From contig WFXF01000013.1 of NCBI GenBank assembly GCA_015490755.1, positions 1 to 43,226 on the forward strand: a stretch of DNA of 43,226 bases, read 5' to 3'. Within the stretch, counting starts at the first letter, position 1, and each line of letters begins with the position of its first letter. Source of the DNA: Gammaproteobacteria bacterium (GTDB taxonomy: Bacteria; Pseudomonadota; Gammaproteobacteria; JAADGQ01). Positions 9,101 through 16,697 of the stretch are shown here, one piece after another. The position numbers and the translations under genes are program-made. Below the pieces are notes generated by a model that did no database searches, was not told where the DNA came from, and saw nothing but the letters and a program-made list of their open reading frames with translations.

Positions 9101-9739
9101 AGTCGCCAATTAGCTCAATATGGTTTTGATTCTGCATGGATGCCTGTTGTCGAAAAATGGGTATCAGATATATTAAACACACCGCTCAATTCAACTCATG
9201 ACCACCCTGATGCAATCAAATTAAAAAATATCAGAAACAGTAAAAAGCGAGTTGAAATGGAGTTTTATCTGCCTTTGGCACCACTTCATGCAAGTCAATT
9301 AAATAAATTTCTGAGCGATTATACAAATACAAAAAAAGCTCTGACATTCCCTCACATGCAAGGAATGTTAAAAGGATTTATCGATCTGATTTTTGAACAC
9401 AACAATAAATATTACATTGTCGATTACAAATCAAACCATCTGGGCGATCAACAGCAGGATTATGCATTATCCCAGATCAGTTCAGCCATTAAAGAGCACC
9501 ACTATGATCTTCAATATTTAATCTACACCGTCGCTCTACATCGCTATTTGCAACAACGACTTCCTGATTATTGTTATGAGCAGCATATTGGTGGTGTTTA
9601 TTACCTCTTTTTAAGAGGAATGTCACCTTCAAGCGGTAATGCAACCGGTGTTTTTCATGACCAACCACCCTTAAACCGGATTCAATTATTAGACCAACTG
9701 TTTACAGGAAATAGCGACAAGGAACTGGCATCATGCTAG
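6146..9739 (+). CDS. recB: Exodeoxyribonuclease V subunit beta (RecB helicase-nuclease)
   Basis: RecB, 1197 residues, close to the E. coli length. The 3'-5' SF1A helicase motifs are all visible: Walker A EASAGTGKT (Lys25), DEFQDTD (~384-390), GDPKQAIYSFRGAD (~417), TNWRST, ITIHKSKGLEYPV (~745) and the arginine-finger motif RLLYVALTRAK. The C-terminal nuclease domain is intact, with GAHAGTFLHSLLERLDF and GFIDLIFEHNNKYYIVDYKSN (catalytic Asp-Asp-Lys set). It should load RecA at double-strand breaks as part of RecBCD. The start fits because LNPLSLPLNDLQLIEASAG matches the family N-terminus. recD overlaps its end by 7 bases. recC, normally just upstream, is not in this window. Confidence 0.97.
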   Translation: MQTLNPLSLPLNDLQLIEASAGTGKTYTISTLYLRFLLGNLLDSSQNRPLQVDEILVVTFTGAATEELRDRIRHRIKDTCDALQQNHSSDAVLSQLLNSCHDKQQALILLNDALKRMDESAIFTIHGFCQRILQESAFESGTLFDTELLTNDSTLTRQIIEDFWRTTFYDAHPELIAFAQSTWQTPAGLWNRISPYARHTNIKLLPETATSDVNLIINKATLLFENLKSSWQAEQKEVCDYLLHSKDIKRNIYTKKLHTYIADTTKYFSDSSTVFNPPEKFELFSFTKIEKSLKKGAEPPEHIFFKRCDEFIESINPLHTQIHLLLIHQVITYLQSEWTIRKQEKAQLTFDDLLLKLKNSLTNSNIGPALIKKIRQQYPAAMIDEFQDTDPLQYEIFKTLYTTPSENGQSNRSLLMIGDPKQAIYSFRGADIFTYIQAKRFINNPDNHHTLGTNWRSTHKMVHAVNTLFEQSCAPFIYDKEIPFIAVCAADENDKNPLLIDNTPPVPMQFWHIESDDDKTIPANTAKNDIALCCASKISQLLTQGDRGKAVIGKKPLQAQDIAILVRSHTEAQIMQNALRQYQIASVCLSQENIFNTPECDALYRVLCMIIEPGNERLLLAALCTPLLGFDAQQLSAMTHSDQAWENILLQVQQYHQIWQEHGFIVMFQQLLQEHNIPDRLLKQPDGERSLTNLLHLAELLQNAATTQPGMENLLHWFNLNRTRFEKNEEQQLRLESDEALIKIITIHKSKGLEYPVVFLPFIWSSRTQNKNQPVIFHDQESNQLCIDINSQNKEKHRELSKQEDLAEQVRLLYVALTRAKYLCYITWGKIKGTENSALSYLLHGSSEAFNKLTHTEIKNRLFALATIAPESIQVDPLPKPEAERYQPIKTFESEGQARPFGSIINKQWRITSYSALTSSHYSQTERPDYDTLPDTETVNEKPSIEEFSSAFQFPKGAHAGTFLHSLLERLDFPNISEQSLNHEVSRQLAQYGFDSAWMPVVEKWVSDILNTPLNSTHDHPDAIKLKNIRNSKKRVEMEFYLPLAPLHASQLNKFLSDYTNTKKALTFPHMQGMLKGFIDLIFEHNNKYYIVDYKSNHLGDQQQDYALSQISSAIKEHHYDLQYLIYTVALHRYLQQRLPDYCYEQHIGGVYYLFLRGMSPSSGNATGVFHDQPPLNRIQLLDQLFTGNSDKELASC

Positions 9740-11535
9740 AGCAGCTCAAACAATTAGCCAATCTCGGATTGATACGTCAACTCGACCTGCACTTTTCGGA
9801 GTTTATTAATAAACAGGCAGTAAACCCATCAAACACTCTGGTTCTCCTCTCCTGCTTACTCAGCCAGAGAGCTGGAGAAGGCCATATATGTATTAACCTC
9901 AACCATATCGCTAACCAGATACTGTTTAATACACACAAACACGATGATATTAAAATTATAAAAGCACCTGCCACTGATGTCTTAGTAACTGCTTTAAAAA
10001 AAAGTGGTGTAACAGGCCAACCAGAAGAGCACTACCCACTGATTCTTGATAGCAATAATCGACTCTATCTTGGGCGTTACTACTTTTTTCAGTCATCACT
10101 TGCAAAAAACCTGTTAAACCGTACTCGCCACCCCATTGACGATATCAACTTCGATCTTCTAAAACATAATCTTCAACAACTTTTTCCAAACAGACCTGAT
10201 AACAATCCCAATTGGCAAAAGATCGCTGCAACAATTGCTCTACTTAAAAGATTCAGCGTCATTTCAGGTGGGCCAGGCACGGGAAAAACAACAACGGTCA
10301 CAAAGATACTTCTGCTATTAGCCGAGCAGCAGCCATCCTATAGAATTGCACTAGCCGCCCCCACAGGCAAAGCTGCGGCCCGTTTAAATGAATCAATAAA
10401 ACAGGCGAAAGAAAATATTGAATACTGCACGGCTATTAAAAAAATCATTCCAGAAGAAGCATCAACAATTCACCGTTTGTTAGGTGTTATTCCAAACCAG
10501 ACAGAGTTTCGTCACAATCAAAATAATCAACTGCATCTGGATGTGTTGGTCGTTGATGAAGCCTCCATGATTGACTTGCCACTGATGGCGAGGTTGACCG
10601 CTGCATTGCCAGACAAAGCCCGCCTTATTTTATTAGGTGACAAAGATCAGCTCTCTTCAGTCGAAGCCGGCAGTGTTCTGGGGGATATATGTGGAAAATC
10701 AATGGGGTCAGAGTCGATTGATGCCTGCTTGACATCAATCGACTCTGACCCCATTGATTTTGGTGACCATATCGCGCTACTGCGAAAAAGTTATCGATTT
10801 AATGATGAAAGTGGCATTGGTCAACTAGCACAGGCAATAAACCAGGGCAATACCAATGCAGCAATCGAAATTTGTAATTTAGAAAGTTATAGCGATATTC
10901 AATTACACTCAGGCCCAATGAGCCAGCTTTCTAACCTGGCAAAGTTAGCCGCAAAAGCTTACTCAACCTATATTAAAACATCATGCCCATCAGAAGCGTT
11001 GATACAGTTTAATAAATTTCGTATTTTATGTGCACAACGTGATGGACCTTCGGGTATTAAAGCAATCAACATACAAGTTGAAAATGCATTAAAAAAAATG
11101 GGCTTGATATCAACAGGCAGTGCACACTCATACGCCGGCCGTCCTGTGATGATCACACGCAATGATTACAATCTTAAGCTTTACAATGGTGATATTGGAA
11201 TCACACGACCTGATCCATCATCAGACAACCAATTACGAGTATTTTTTAGCCAACCGGATGGCACAATACGCAAAATTATACCCTCGCGTCTACCTCCTCA
11301 TGAAACTGTTTATGCAATGACTATACATAAAAGCCAAGGTTCAGAATTTGACAAGGTATTTATTGTACTTCCCGAGGTTGACACACCACTTTTAACACGA
11401 GAATTAATCTATACGGCCATTACACGCGCTAAAAGAACGGCTGAATTATACTGTTCGGAAAGCTTGTTAAAAGCAGCAATTAAACGTACAACCGAACGAA
11501 CCTCAGGGCTGGAAGATGCACTTTGGAACCAATAA
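9733..11535 (+). CDS. recD: Exodeoxyribonuclease V subunit alpha (RecD helicase)
   Basis: RecD, 600 residues, the fast 5'-3' SF1B helicase of RecBCD. Walker A GGPGTGKTTT is at residues 179-188, Walker B VDEASMIDLPL at about 273-283, motif III LLGDKDQLSSVEAGSVLGD near 300-318, and the C-terminal motifs YAMTIHKSQGSEFD and ELIYTAITRAKR. Overlap with recB (ATG inside its last codons) indicates translational coupling. Unusual: residues about 321-343 are encoded by a perfect 29-bp inverted repeat of REP type, placed exactly in the variable linker between GSVLGDIC and LRKSYRF where E. coli RecD has an unrelated, longer segment. The reading frame is intact through it. Confidence 0.95.
   Translation: MLEQLKQLANLGLIRQLDLHFSEFINKQAVNPSNTLVLLSCLLSQRAGEGHICINLNHIANQILFNTHKHDDIKIIKAPATDVLVTALKKSGVTGQPEEHYPLILDSNNRLYLGRYYFFQSSLAKNLLNRTRHPIDDINFDLLKHNLQQLFPNRPDNNPNWQKIAATIALLKRFSVISGGPGTGKTTTVTKILLLLAEQQPSYRIALAAPTGKAAARLNESIKQAKENIEYCTAIKKIIPEEASTIHRLLGVIPNQTEFRHNQNNQLHLDVLVVDEASMIDLPLMARLTAALPDKARLILLGDKDQLSSVEAGSVLGDICGKSMGSESIDACLTSIDSDPIDFGDHIALLRKSYRFNDESGIGQLAQAINQGNTNAAIEICNLESYSDIQLHSGPMSQLSNLAKLAAKAYSTYIKTSCPSEALIQFNKFRILCAQRDGPSGIKAINIQVENALKKMGLISTGSAHSYAGRPVMITRNDYNLKLYNGDIGITRPDPSSDNQLRVFFSQPDGTIRKIIPSRLPPHETVYAMTIHKSQGSEFDKVFIVLPEVDTPLLTRELIYTAITRAKRTAELYCSESLLKAAIKRTTERTSGLEDALWNQ
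10695..10761. repeat. REP-like perfect palindrome inside recD
   Basis: Left arm 10695-10723 and right arm 10733-10761 are perfect reverse complements over 29 bases, separated by a 9-base loop (CCTGCTTGA). The core GGGGTCAGAGTCGATTGA / TCAATCGACTCTGACCCC is, to my knowledge, of the GGGGTCAGAGTC class dispersed in many proteobacterial genomes with REP-associated tyrosine transposases (RAYTs). It is a whole inverted pair lying in frame in a coding sequence. No other copy and no RAYT gene occur in the window. Confidence 0.9.
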
Positions 11536-11537
11536 AA

Positions 11538-11981
11538 TTATTCACCTTTAACTCGTACTGCCAGAACATCACAAGAAGCATGGTGCAATACTCCATTTGC
11601 AGTAGAACCTAATAACAGGCTGATTCCATGACGGCCATGAGACCCCAAAACAATCAGATCAATATTTTTTTCTTCTGCAATGCGAATAATTTCCCTCTGT
11701 GTAGCCCCCACCCTAACCACCTGTTCGGCATAAGCCAGCCCCTGCTTATCGACAAAACGAGAAAGTGACTCTTTAGCTTTTTCTACGAGCATATTCTCTT
11801 CCACCAATAAATTTGGCATCGGTGTAAAGTCATCCCCAAAGCCTAGCGGCATTGCATATTCCACAACATTCAAAATTGTTAATTTTGTTTCATTTCCAAG
11901 TAAAAGTTTAGCCCGCTGAACAACTTGGTATGCAGTAGGAGTAAAATCAATTGCAATCAAAATATGACGATAAACAGACAT
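11538..11981 (-). CDS. Universal stress protein, UspA family
   Basis: Single-domain Usp of 147 residues. The N-terminal HILIAIDFTPTAYQVVQRA gives the family's Asp for nucleotide binding, and GSHGRHGISLLLGSTANGVL near residues 113-132 is the ATP-binding G-2x-G-8/9x-G(S/T) loop, so this is probably an ATP-binding type. The C-terminal SCDVLAVRVK is standard. GGAGG lies eight bases before the ATG. The stop is three bases from the recD stop on the opposite strand. Cytoplasmic; exact role unknown. Confidence 0.92.
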   Translation of the reverse strand: MSVYRHILIAIDFTPTAYQVVQRAKLLLGNETKLTILNVVEYAMPLGFGDDFTPMPNLLVEENMLVEKAKESLSRFVDKQGLAYAEQVVRVGATQREIIRIAEEKNIDLIVLGSHGRHGISLLLGSTANGVLHHASCDVLAVRVKGE

Positions 11982-12046
11982 TACATTAACCTCCGATAAA
12001 AATTCTTAAAGCCCCAACAGAAATCTCATATATATTCAGTATATAC

Positions 12047-13084
12047 CTATTGCGACACTTTTTTCGACCATAAAAGAGCAAGTCCTACACCAATAGCAAT
12101 CCCCGAATAATTTACGACTAAATCAACAAACTCTGCATATCGACCATCAATAAATACCTGTAAAAGTTCGGTTGCAATACCGAGTAAAATCAAATCAATA
12201 ACAATCACCCATAAATACTTTTCTGTAAATGTTTTTACAAGCAAAAAAGCAACCCCAAGAAATAACAAAAAGTGTGAGACAACATCAATATTTATAATAA
12301 ATGAATGACTCAATTTATAAGAAACATCGGGGAGCTGGCTCGCCAACCAATCCCGTATACCACCTGGCATCGCCATCCCGACAATAAGCAGCCCCACAAA
12401 CAACAGAGTTGCAACATGCTGCTGAGCAAGATATTTTAAATATCCCCACATTAGCCACACGATCATAATCACCCAAATGATCAACCCAGCCATTTTAAAG
12501 TATGCAGCTTCAGCCTTGATTATTACAGGTTTCAAACTGATATCCTGAACTCGTATTACTCCGGTTACTTGAGCAATGCTGGCACCCACGCGTATCGTTT
12601 TTGTTCCAGGCTTTAACTCAAACACACGTTCATAATATTTCCAGTCACTGTCCCCCCAAGGTAATGCCACTACATTTGTAGCAATTTTATTACCATTTTC
12701 ATCGTTAAAAACAGCCACTAAACGCCCCCTCTCCCAACCTTCAGGCCCCTTGGTGATAGCCTCCGTTTCAGCCTTTCCTGAAAGGCGCAAAAATTTAACA
12801 CCAGAAAACTCTGTGACCATTTGATATATGTAGATATGCTTCCCCCTCTCCATTGCGTAAAGTGCTACGACACCAGGAAAATCCTTTTCAACACTATTTG
12901 CATCTGGAATTCCCCACCCATCAAACCCATTTTCAAATGTCGGGTTTATTAACATTTCATCACCCACAACTTCGTAAGGTTTGTAATAATTGATATATAC
13001 GACGGTTAATACAACAAATAACAATAGTGTCACAAAAAACAGATATGATTTGCCAATAAATCTATTTTTATATTCAATATCCAT
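12047..13084 (-). CDS. VanZ-like membrane protein with N-terminal extracytoplasmic carbohydrate-binding-like domain
   Basis: A 345-residue membrane protein. Residues ~12-32 form a first TM segment; ~40-190 form a predicted extracytoplasmic beta-rich domain that begins EMLINPTFENGFDGWG, a pattern typical of carbohydrate-binding-module-like sandwiches, and continues with FLRLSGKAETE and WKYYERVFELKPGTKTIRVG. From ~195 on there are about five TM helices; the last ~90 residues (SHFLLFLGVAFLL, then LLGIATELLQVFIDGRYAEFVDLVVN) carry the VanZ-like signature. VanZ proteins are linked to glycopeptide (teicoplanin) resistance in Gram-positives but their biochemical role is unknown, and in proteobacteria they often sit in polysaccharide or exosortase loci. 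No such locus is visible here. Confidence 0.8.
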   Translation of the reverse strand: MDIEYKNRFIGKSYLFFVTLLLFVVLTVVYINYYKPYEVVGDEMLINPTFENGFDGWGIPDANSVEKDFPGVVALYAMERGKHIYIYQMVTEFSGVKFLRLSGKAETEAITKGPEGWERGRLVAVFNDENGNKIATNVVALPWGDSDWKYYERVFELKPGTKTIRVGASIAQVTGVIRVQDISLKPVIIKAEAAYFKMAGLIIWVIMIVWLMWGYLKYLAQQHVATLLFVGLLIVGMAMPGGIRDWLASQLPDVSYKLSHSFIINIDVVSHFLLFLGVAFLLVKTFTEKYLWVIVIDLILLGIATELLQVFIDGRYAEFVDLVVNYSGIAIGVGLALLWSKKVSQ

Positions 13085-13202
13085 TATTCCACTCCTAAAT
13101 TAAATAAAAATAAATCATTGACTCGCCACAAATAATAGTTTAGAAATGGATTTTTAACACACATAATTATAATTCCATTATTTTTTGGGTTAAAAAGGCA
13201 AT

Positions 13203-13242
13203 TAATCTGGCTCTGTAACAATAATAAATAAAGAGCAGATTA
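13203..13242. repeat. Imperfect inverted repeat in the 13.1-13.3 kb intergenic region
   Basis: TAATCTGGCTCT (13203-13214) and AGAGCAGATTA (13232-13242) are complementary apart from one bulged G, with a 17-base AT-rich loop. It lies 75 bases upstream of the exported-protein gene and 118 bases upstream of the VanZ-like gene on the other strand. It could be an operator or an RNA hairpin; no U-tract follows. The remaining intergenic DNA is AT-rich without clear features. Confidence 0.35.
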
Positions 13243-13316
13243 CTATTTTACGGAACTCTGCCACACAACGAAGTGATCCACCTATAAAGCAAGTGCAGTT
13301 AAGGGAGGGATAACTT

Positions 13317-14219
13317 ATGCAAAAAAGTTATTTATGTTTCAATAAAGTTTTGACGGTCTGCCATAGAGCATCAAACATAATCCATTCATACAATATACTT
13401 GGTATATCGTCATACAGCTTTCTTGTTGGAGCATCTATTCTTATAAACCCTGCCCATGCCGCTACTGATATTGAGCTCAATTACCAAGAGCAAGGTGGAC
13501 AACTCCACATGCGGTGTAACTTTGGGGATACAGAAGATTTTTATTGTGGCGAAGGTGCCAGACCCGGAAAAAACCAGACCCCCTTTCTCTATGAAACAAT
13601 TATCGGTGATGATGGTAACAGCTATATCCACATGATTATAGGTGATCCAGATGAAGCATTTGCCCAGGAAGTTTATATCATGGGTAGCTACTCATCTGAT
13701 GGTGCCGGCACAGCTAACGGAGTTACGATTCCAGTTATTAATGGCAGTATTGACCTCACCAGCTTCAACCCGCTCAGTTCTTTAGGGCAAGGCTCTGCCA
13801 ACCCTAACAAAGTACTCATGCGTCAGGATATCAACGATTCTGATATATCTATGGAGTTCATCAAAGACAATCTTTTAACAAAACCAAAAATGACTCAAAT
13901 AGTGACCAGTGAAGATATGGTGTCGGAGTTTATCGTTGATATGTCAGCCATTACTTATGATGACAAGAGCACACCCACTGCAATTATTAACAACCTGACA
14001 TTCTCTGATTCAGATATACCTGGCGATAGCGGCTCATTCAATATGATTGAAAATGGCGACAGAGTCACAGTCGATGCTGGCCTTTACACCTATACAGAAG
14101 GCACAGGCACACTAGGATCAGAAGGGACTTATGACTATGAAGGCAGCAGCTTCAATATGGATCAACCTTGGGAAGATTATGCCATTCCAGAGATGAACCC
14201 ATTCAACCCATTCCCATAA
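13317..14219 (+). CDS. Exported protein of unknown function
   Basis: 300 residues, no family recognised. The N-terminus is long for a signal peptide: about 35 residues before a hydrophobic core (YSFLVGASILINPAHA) with a likely signal peptidase I site AHA/AT at about residue 48, so the mature protein is roughly 252 residues. The mature part is acidic, glycine/serine/asparagine-rich, poor in basic residues, and probably all-beta, with two cysteines (RCNFGDTEDFYCGE) that could form a disulfide. It ends in an unusual PEMNPFNPFP. A strong RBS (GGGAGGG) precedes the ATG. Likely secreted or surface-located. It is monocistronic and convergent with the nitroreductase gene. Confidence 0.7.
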   Translation: MQKSYLCFNKVLTVCHRASNIIHSYNILGISSYSFLVGASILINPAHAATDIELNYQEQGGQLHMRCNFGDTEDFYCGEGARPGKNQTPFLYETIIGDDGNSYIHMIIGDPDEAFAQEVYIMGSYSSDGAGTANGVTIPVINGSIDLTSFNPLSSLGQGSANPNKVLMRQDINDSDISMEFIKDNLLTKPKMTQIVTSEDMVSEFIVDMSAITYDDKSTPTAIINNLTFSDSDIPGDSGSFNMIENGDRVTVDAGLYTYTEGTGTLGSEGTYDYEGSSFNMDQPWEDYAIPEMNPFNPFP

Positions 14220-14227
14220 TTTTTTAA

Positions 14228-14749
14228 TTAAATATAAGAAACCATCTCATTCATGCGCCGGCGTGGCTTTTGCTCAGGTAATTCTGCCGGGTACCCTACA
14301 CTCAATAAAGCCACTGGCATACTCCCCTGATCAGCGCACACAATTTCAGCCACTGCCTCTTCAGAAAAATAACCCACCCATGTTGAGGCCATTCCGGCTG
14401 CTACAATAGCCAATTGAGCATAGCTTGCAGCAATTGTTGCATCCTGAATTGCATAAAGTTTCTCACCACGTTCACCATATACTTTAGATGAACGCACATA
14501 ATCTGCACAAAAAATCAAACATACGGGCGCTTGCGCTATAAACTTCTGATTTTCAGCGGCCTGGCTCAAAGCCAAACGTTTGTCTACATCTTCAACAACA
14601 AAGATTTTATACGACTGCAAATCACCGGCACTCGGCGCGGCACATGCCATTTCCAATATAGCATTCAGTTTCTCACGCTCAATCCCGATATCAGATTGAT
14701 ACTGACGTACCGAATGGCGATGACGAACCGTCTCAAAAAAATCCCACAT
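14228..14749 (-). CDS. Nitroreductase-family FMN oxidoreductase
   Basis: A 173-residue nitroreductase-like flavoprotein. The N-terminal RHRHSVRQY motif binds the FMN phosphate; CAAPSAGDLQSYKIFVV is the canonical Ser-Ala/Gly-x-x-Gln-Pro-like FMN segment; ATIAASYAQLAIVAAGMASTWVGYF is the dimer/FMN helix region, and SVGYPAE the C-terminal signature. Shorter than NfsB/NfnB types and closest to small SagB/BluB-adjacent nitroreductases. Its ATG directly follows the bamD stop (TAAATG), so it is in the bamD operon. Substrate unknown. Confidence 0.87.
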   Translation of the reverse strand: MWDFFETVRHRHSVRQYQSDIGIEREKLNAILEMACAAPSAGDLQSYKIFVVEDVDKRLALSQAAENQKFIAQAPVCLIFCADYVRSSKVYGERGEKLYAIQDATIAASYAQLAIVAAGMASTWVGYFSEEAVAEIVCADQGSMPVALLSVGYPAELPEQKPRRRMNEMVSYI

Positions 14750-15544
14750 TTATATCTCTCCCAAGGTTTCAGCCAGCATTGAAAGCTCCGGGCTTTCAGG
14801 ATAATTCAGTTTGAATACCTGAAAAGCTTCATCTGCCAGCTCCTTTATACCCAAAACTGCATAAGCTCTTACCATCAAGGCTAATGCATCAGGCACTGAT
14901 GTAGTTCGATGATATTTTGTAACCACCTCTTTAGCCCTGTTTGCAGCAGCAACATACGCTCCGCGCCTCATATAATAGTCCGCTACATACAACTCGTGAC
15001 GAGCACGTTTATTTTTCAAATAAATAATTCGCTGCACTGCATCTTGCGCGTAGATACTCGTCGGAAAGTTTGTAACCACATCAGAAAAGTAGCGCAGTGC
15101 CTCGTCCGTACTACGTGGATCACGTTCAGCAGTATCCAATGATAGTGCCTGATCAATTGAATCCATCCCCTGATCAAAACGAGCCAACCCTTTAAGGTAA
15201 TAAGCATAATCAACATTCTTATGACGCGGATACGACTTAATGAAATAGTTCGCTGAAGAGATTGCTGATTCTGGTTCGTTATACTGGTAATAAGCATAAG
15301 CAACATCAAGTTGCGCTTGCTGCGCGTACTCACCGAAAGGGTAGCGTGATATCAGAGTTTCATAATCTTCGATAGCAAACTGATAATCTTCACGATCCAG
15401 AGAAGACTTTGCCTCTTCATACAACTTGGCTGCTGACCAGTTCTCAGGATCTTGCACATCCATCGTAGAGCAACCCAGCATAAAAATGGAAATACCTGTT
15501 ATGGCCCATAAACGAATATTTTTAATAGTAACAATCTGTTTCAC
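14750..15544 (-). CDS. bamD: Outer membrane assembly lipoprotein BamD
   Basis: BamD, the essential TPR lipoprotein that partners with BamA to insert outer-membrane beta-barrels. Start is GTG at 15544. The lipobox FMLGC places the acylated Cys at residue 25. The TPR region follows the family closely: AAKLYEEAKSSLDREDYQFA, ISRYPFGEYAQQAQLDVAYA, FIKSYPRHKNVDYAYYLKGL, and RHELYVADYYMRRGAYVAA. 264 residues is a normal length. It is preceded by only a few bases by the SPOR-containing paralogue and followed directly by a nitroreductase gene. The higher identity to canonical BamD makes this the functional copy. Confidence 0.93.
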   Translation of the reverse strand: MKQIVTIKNIRLWAITGISIFMLGCSTMDVQDPENWSAAKLYEEAKSSLDREDYQFAIEDYETLISRYPFGEYAQQAQLDVAYAYYQYNEPESAISSANYFIKSYPRHKNVDYAYYLKGLARFDQGMDSIDQALSLDTAERDPRSTDEALRYFSDVVTNFPTSIYAQDAVQRIIYLKNKRARHELYVADYYMRRGAYVAAANRAKEVVTKYHRTTSVPDALALMVRAYAVLGIKELADEAFQVFKLNYPESPELSMLAETLGEI

Positions 15545-15549
15545 CTGAC

Positions 15550-16638
15550 TTAATATACCCCTGTAGCTGCTATTTCCTGTAGTGTACCTATTTTACGTAT
15601 CCATGGCCTGCTTTTTACTAAACTCTGGGGTAACGATTTAATTGCAGCTTTAGCCATATCCACTGTAGGAAAAGCACCATAAACCAAACCATACCAAACT
15701 TCCCCATCACGCTTGACTGGATAGTAGGCATAATCGGAGGATAAAAACAGGTCATATTGATCAATCAAACTAACGACACCCTCCTCACTGCGAGTCATGA
15801 GGAGTTGAATGGTATAATCTGTAGCACTTTGAGCATGAAACCAGGCTGCATTTCTCCAGCCCACACTATCAATTACAATCTCAGGCATCACCTTAGCAGG
15901 TGCTTCAAGCGTTTCAGCGACAACTGTTTCGTTCTGCCCCCCAAAAGTATCACCCTCATCATTCAGACTTAACAAGTTATAGCTTTGGGTCAAAATATCC
16001 AATGCTTCAATGGCAAACGGAGTCCCTTTATAATTTTCAATTACATATTTTGCATGAACAACTGCAGAGCCATATCGCCCTTCATTCAAGGCAGTGCGTG
16101 CCTGACCGACCTCACTCTCTGCAAGCTTGTCACGCAAAAACTGCATTCTCTTAATACTGTCATCAGCGTATTTGCTTTCAGGAAAGCGATTAACAAGCTC
16201 TGAAAAATATTGGTGTGCCTGACGTATATCGCTATTTGATCCTCCAGAATTTCCTGATTTTCCCTCGAAACCTATATCAAAGAGTGCCAGGCCTTTTGAA
16301 TAATATGCATAATCCAGATCACTGCTCAATGGATATTTATCGATAAATTGATCAGCCATAGAGATCGAAGCATTCAGTTGCTTCTGCTTGTAATAAGCGT
16401 AAACCAATTGTAATGTCGCTTTTTCAGTTTCAGGCAGATCAGGATACAATTTGATCTGGGTTTTAAATGCATTAATTGCAGCAGTAAAGTCACCCTGTTT
16501 CATCAACTCCATACCCACTTCATAGTGACGCACCTCTGACGACATTAAATCACGCTTAACCTGTTGCTGAGTACATCCCGCTAATGCTATCAACAGACCA
16601 ACAATTATGAATATTTTTTTCAATCGCATGACAATCAT
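15550..16638 (-). CDS. BamD-like TPR lipoprotein with C-terminal SPOR domain
   Basis: 362-residue lipoprotein (lipobox ALAGC, Cys ~22). Residues ~30-230 are a BamD-like TPR array: EVRHYEVGMELMKQGDFTAA, YPLSSDLDYAYYSKGLALFD and SELVNRFPESKYADDSIKRM parallel the neighbouring BamD. After a linker (~230-270), residues ~273-353 form a SPOR-like peptidoglycan-binding domain (DYTIQLLMTRSEEGVVSLID, then WYGLVYGAFPTVDMAKAAIK) resembling DamX/FtsN SPOR. SPOR domains bind denuded glycan at the septum. The gene precedes bamD by six bases and must be co-transcribed, suggesting a duplication with domain acquisition that could tether outer-membrane assembly to cell-wall sites. Start may be the ATG at 16638 or, with better GAGG spacing, at 16629. 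Confidence 0.8.
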   Translation of the reverse strand: MIVMRLKKIFIIVGLLIALAGCTQQQVKRDLMSSEVRHYEVGMELMKQGDFTAAINAFKTQIKLYPDLPETEKATLQLVYAYYKQKQLNASISMADQFIDKYPLSSDLDYAYYSKGLALFDIGFEGKSGNSGGSNSDIRQAHQYFSELVNRFPESKYADDSIKRMQFLRDKLAESEVGQARTALNEGRYGSAVVHAKYVIENYKGTPFAIEALDILTQSYNLLSLNDEGDTFGGQNETVVAETLEAPAKVMPEIVIDSVGWRNAAWFHAQSATDYTIQLLMTRSEEGVVSLIDQYDLFLSSDYAYYPVKRDGEVWYGLVYGAFPTVDMAKAAIKSLPQSLVKSRPWIRKIGTLQEIAATGVY

Positions 16639-16697
16639 GCCTCATTCAGAGTATAAGATAACTATTTTAAAGACACTTCAGTAATCACTTAAATTTT

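Noticed and set aside
15900-16203. Plus-strand frames opposite the SPOR/BamD-like gene
   Set aside because: Shadows of the real minus-strand gene with Cys/His-rich random composition.
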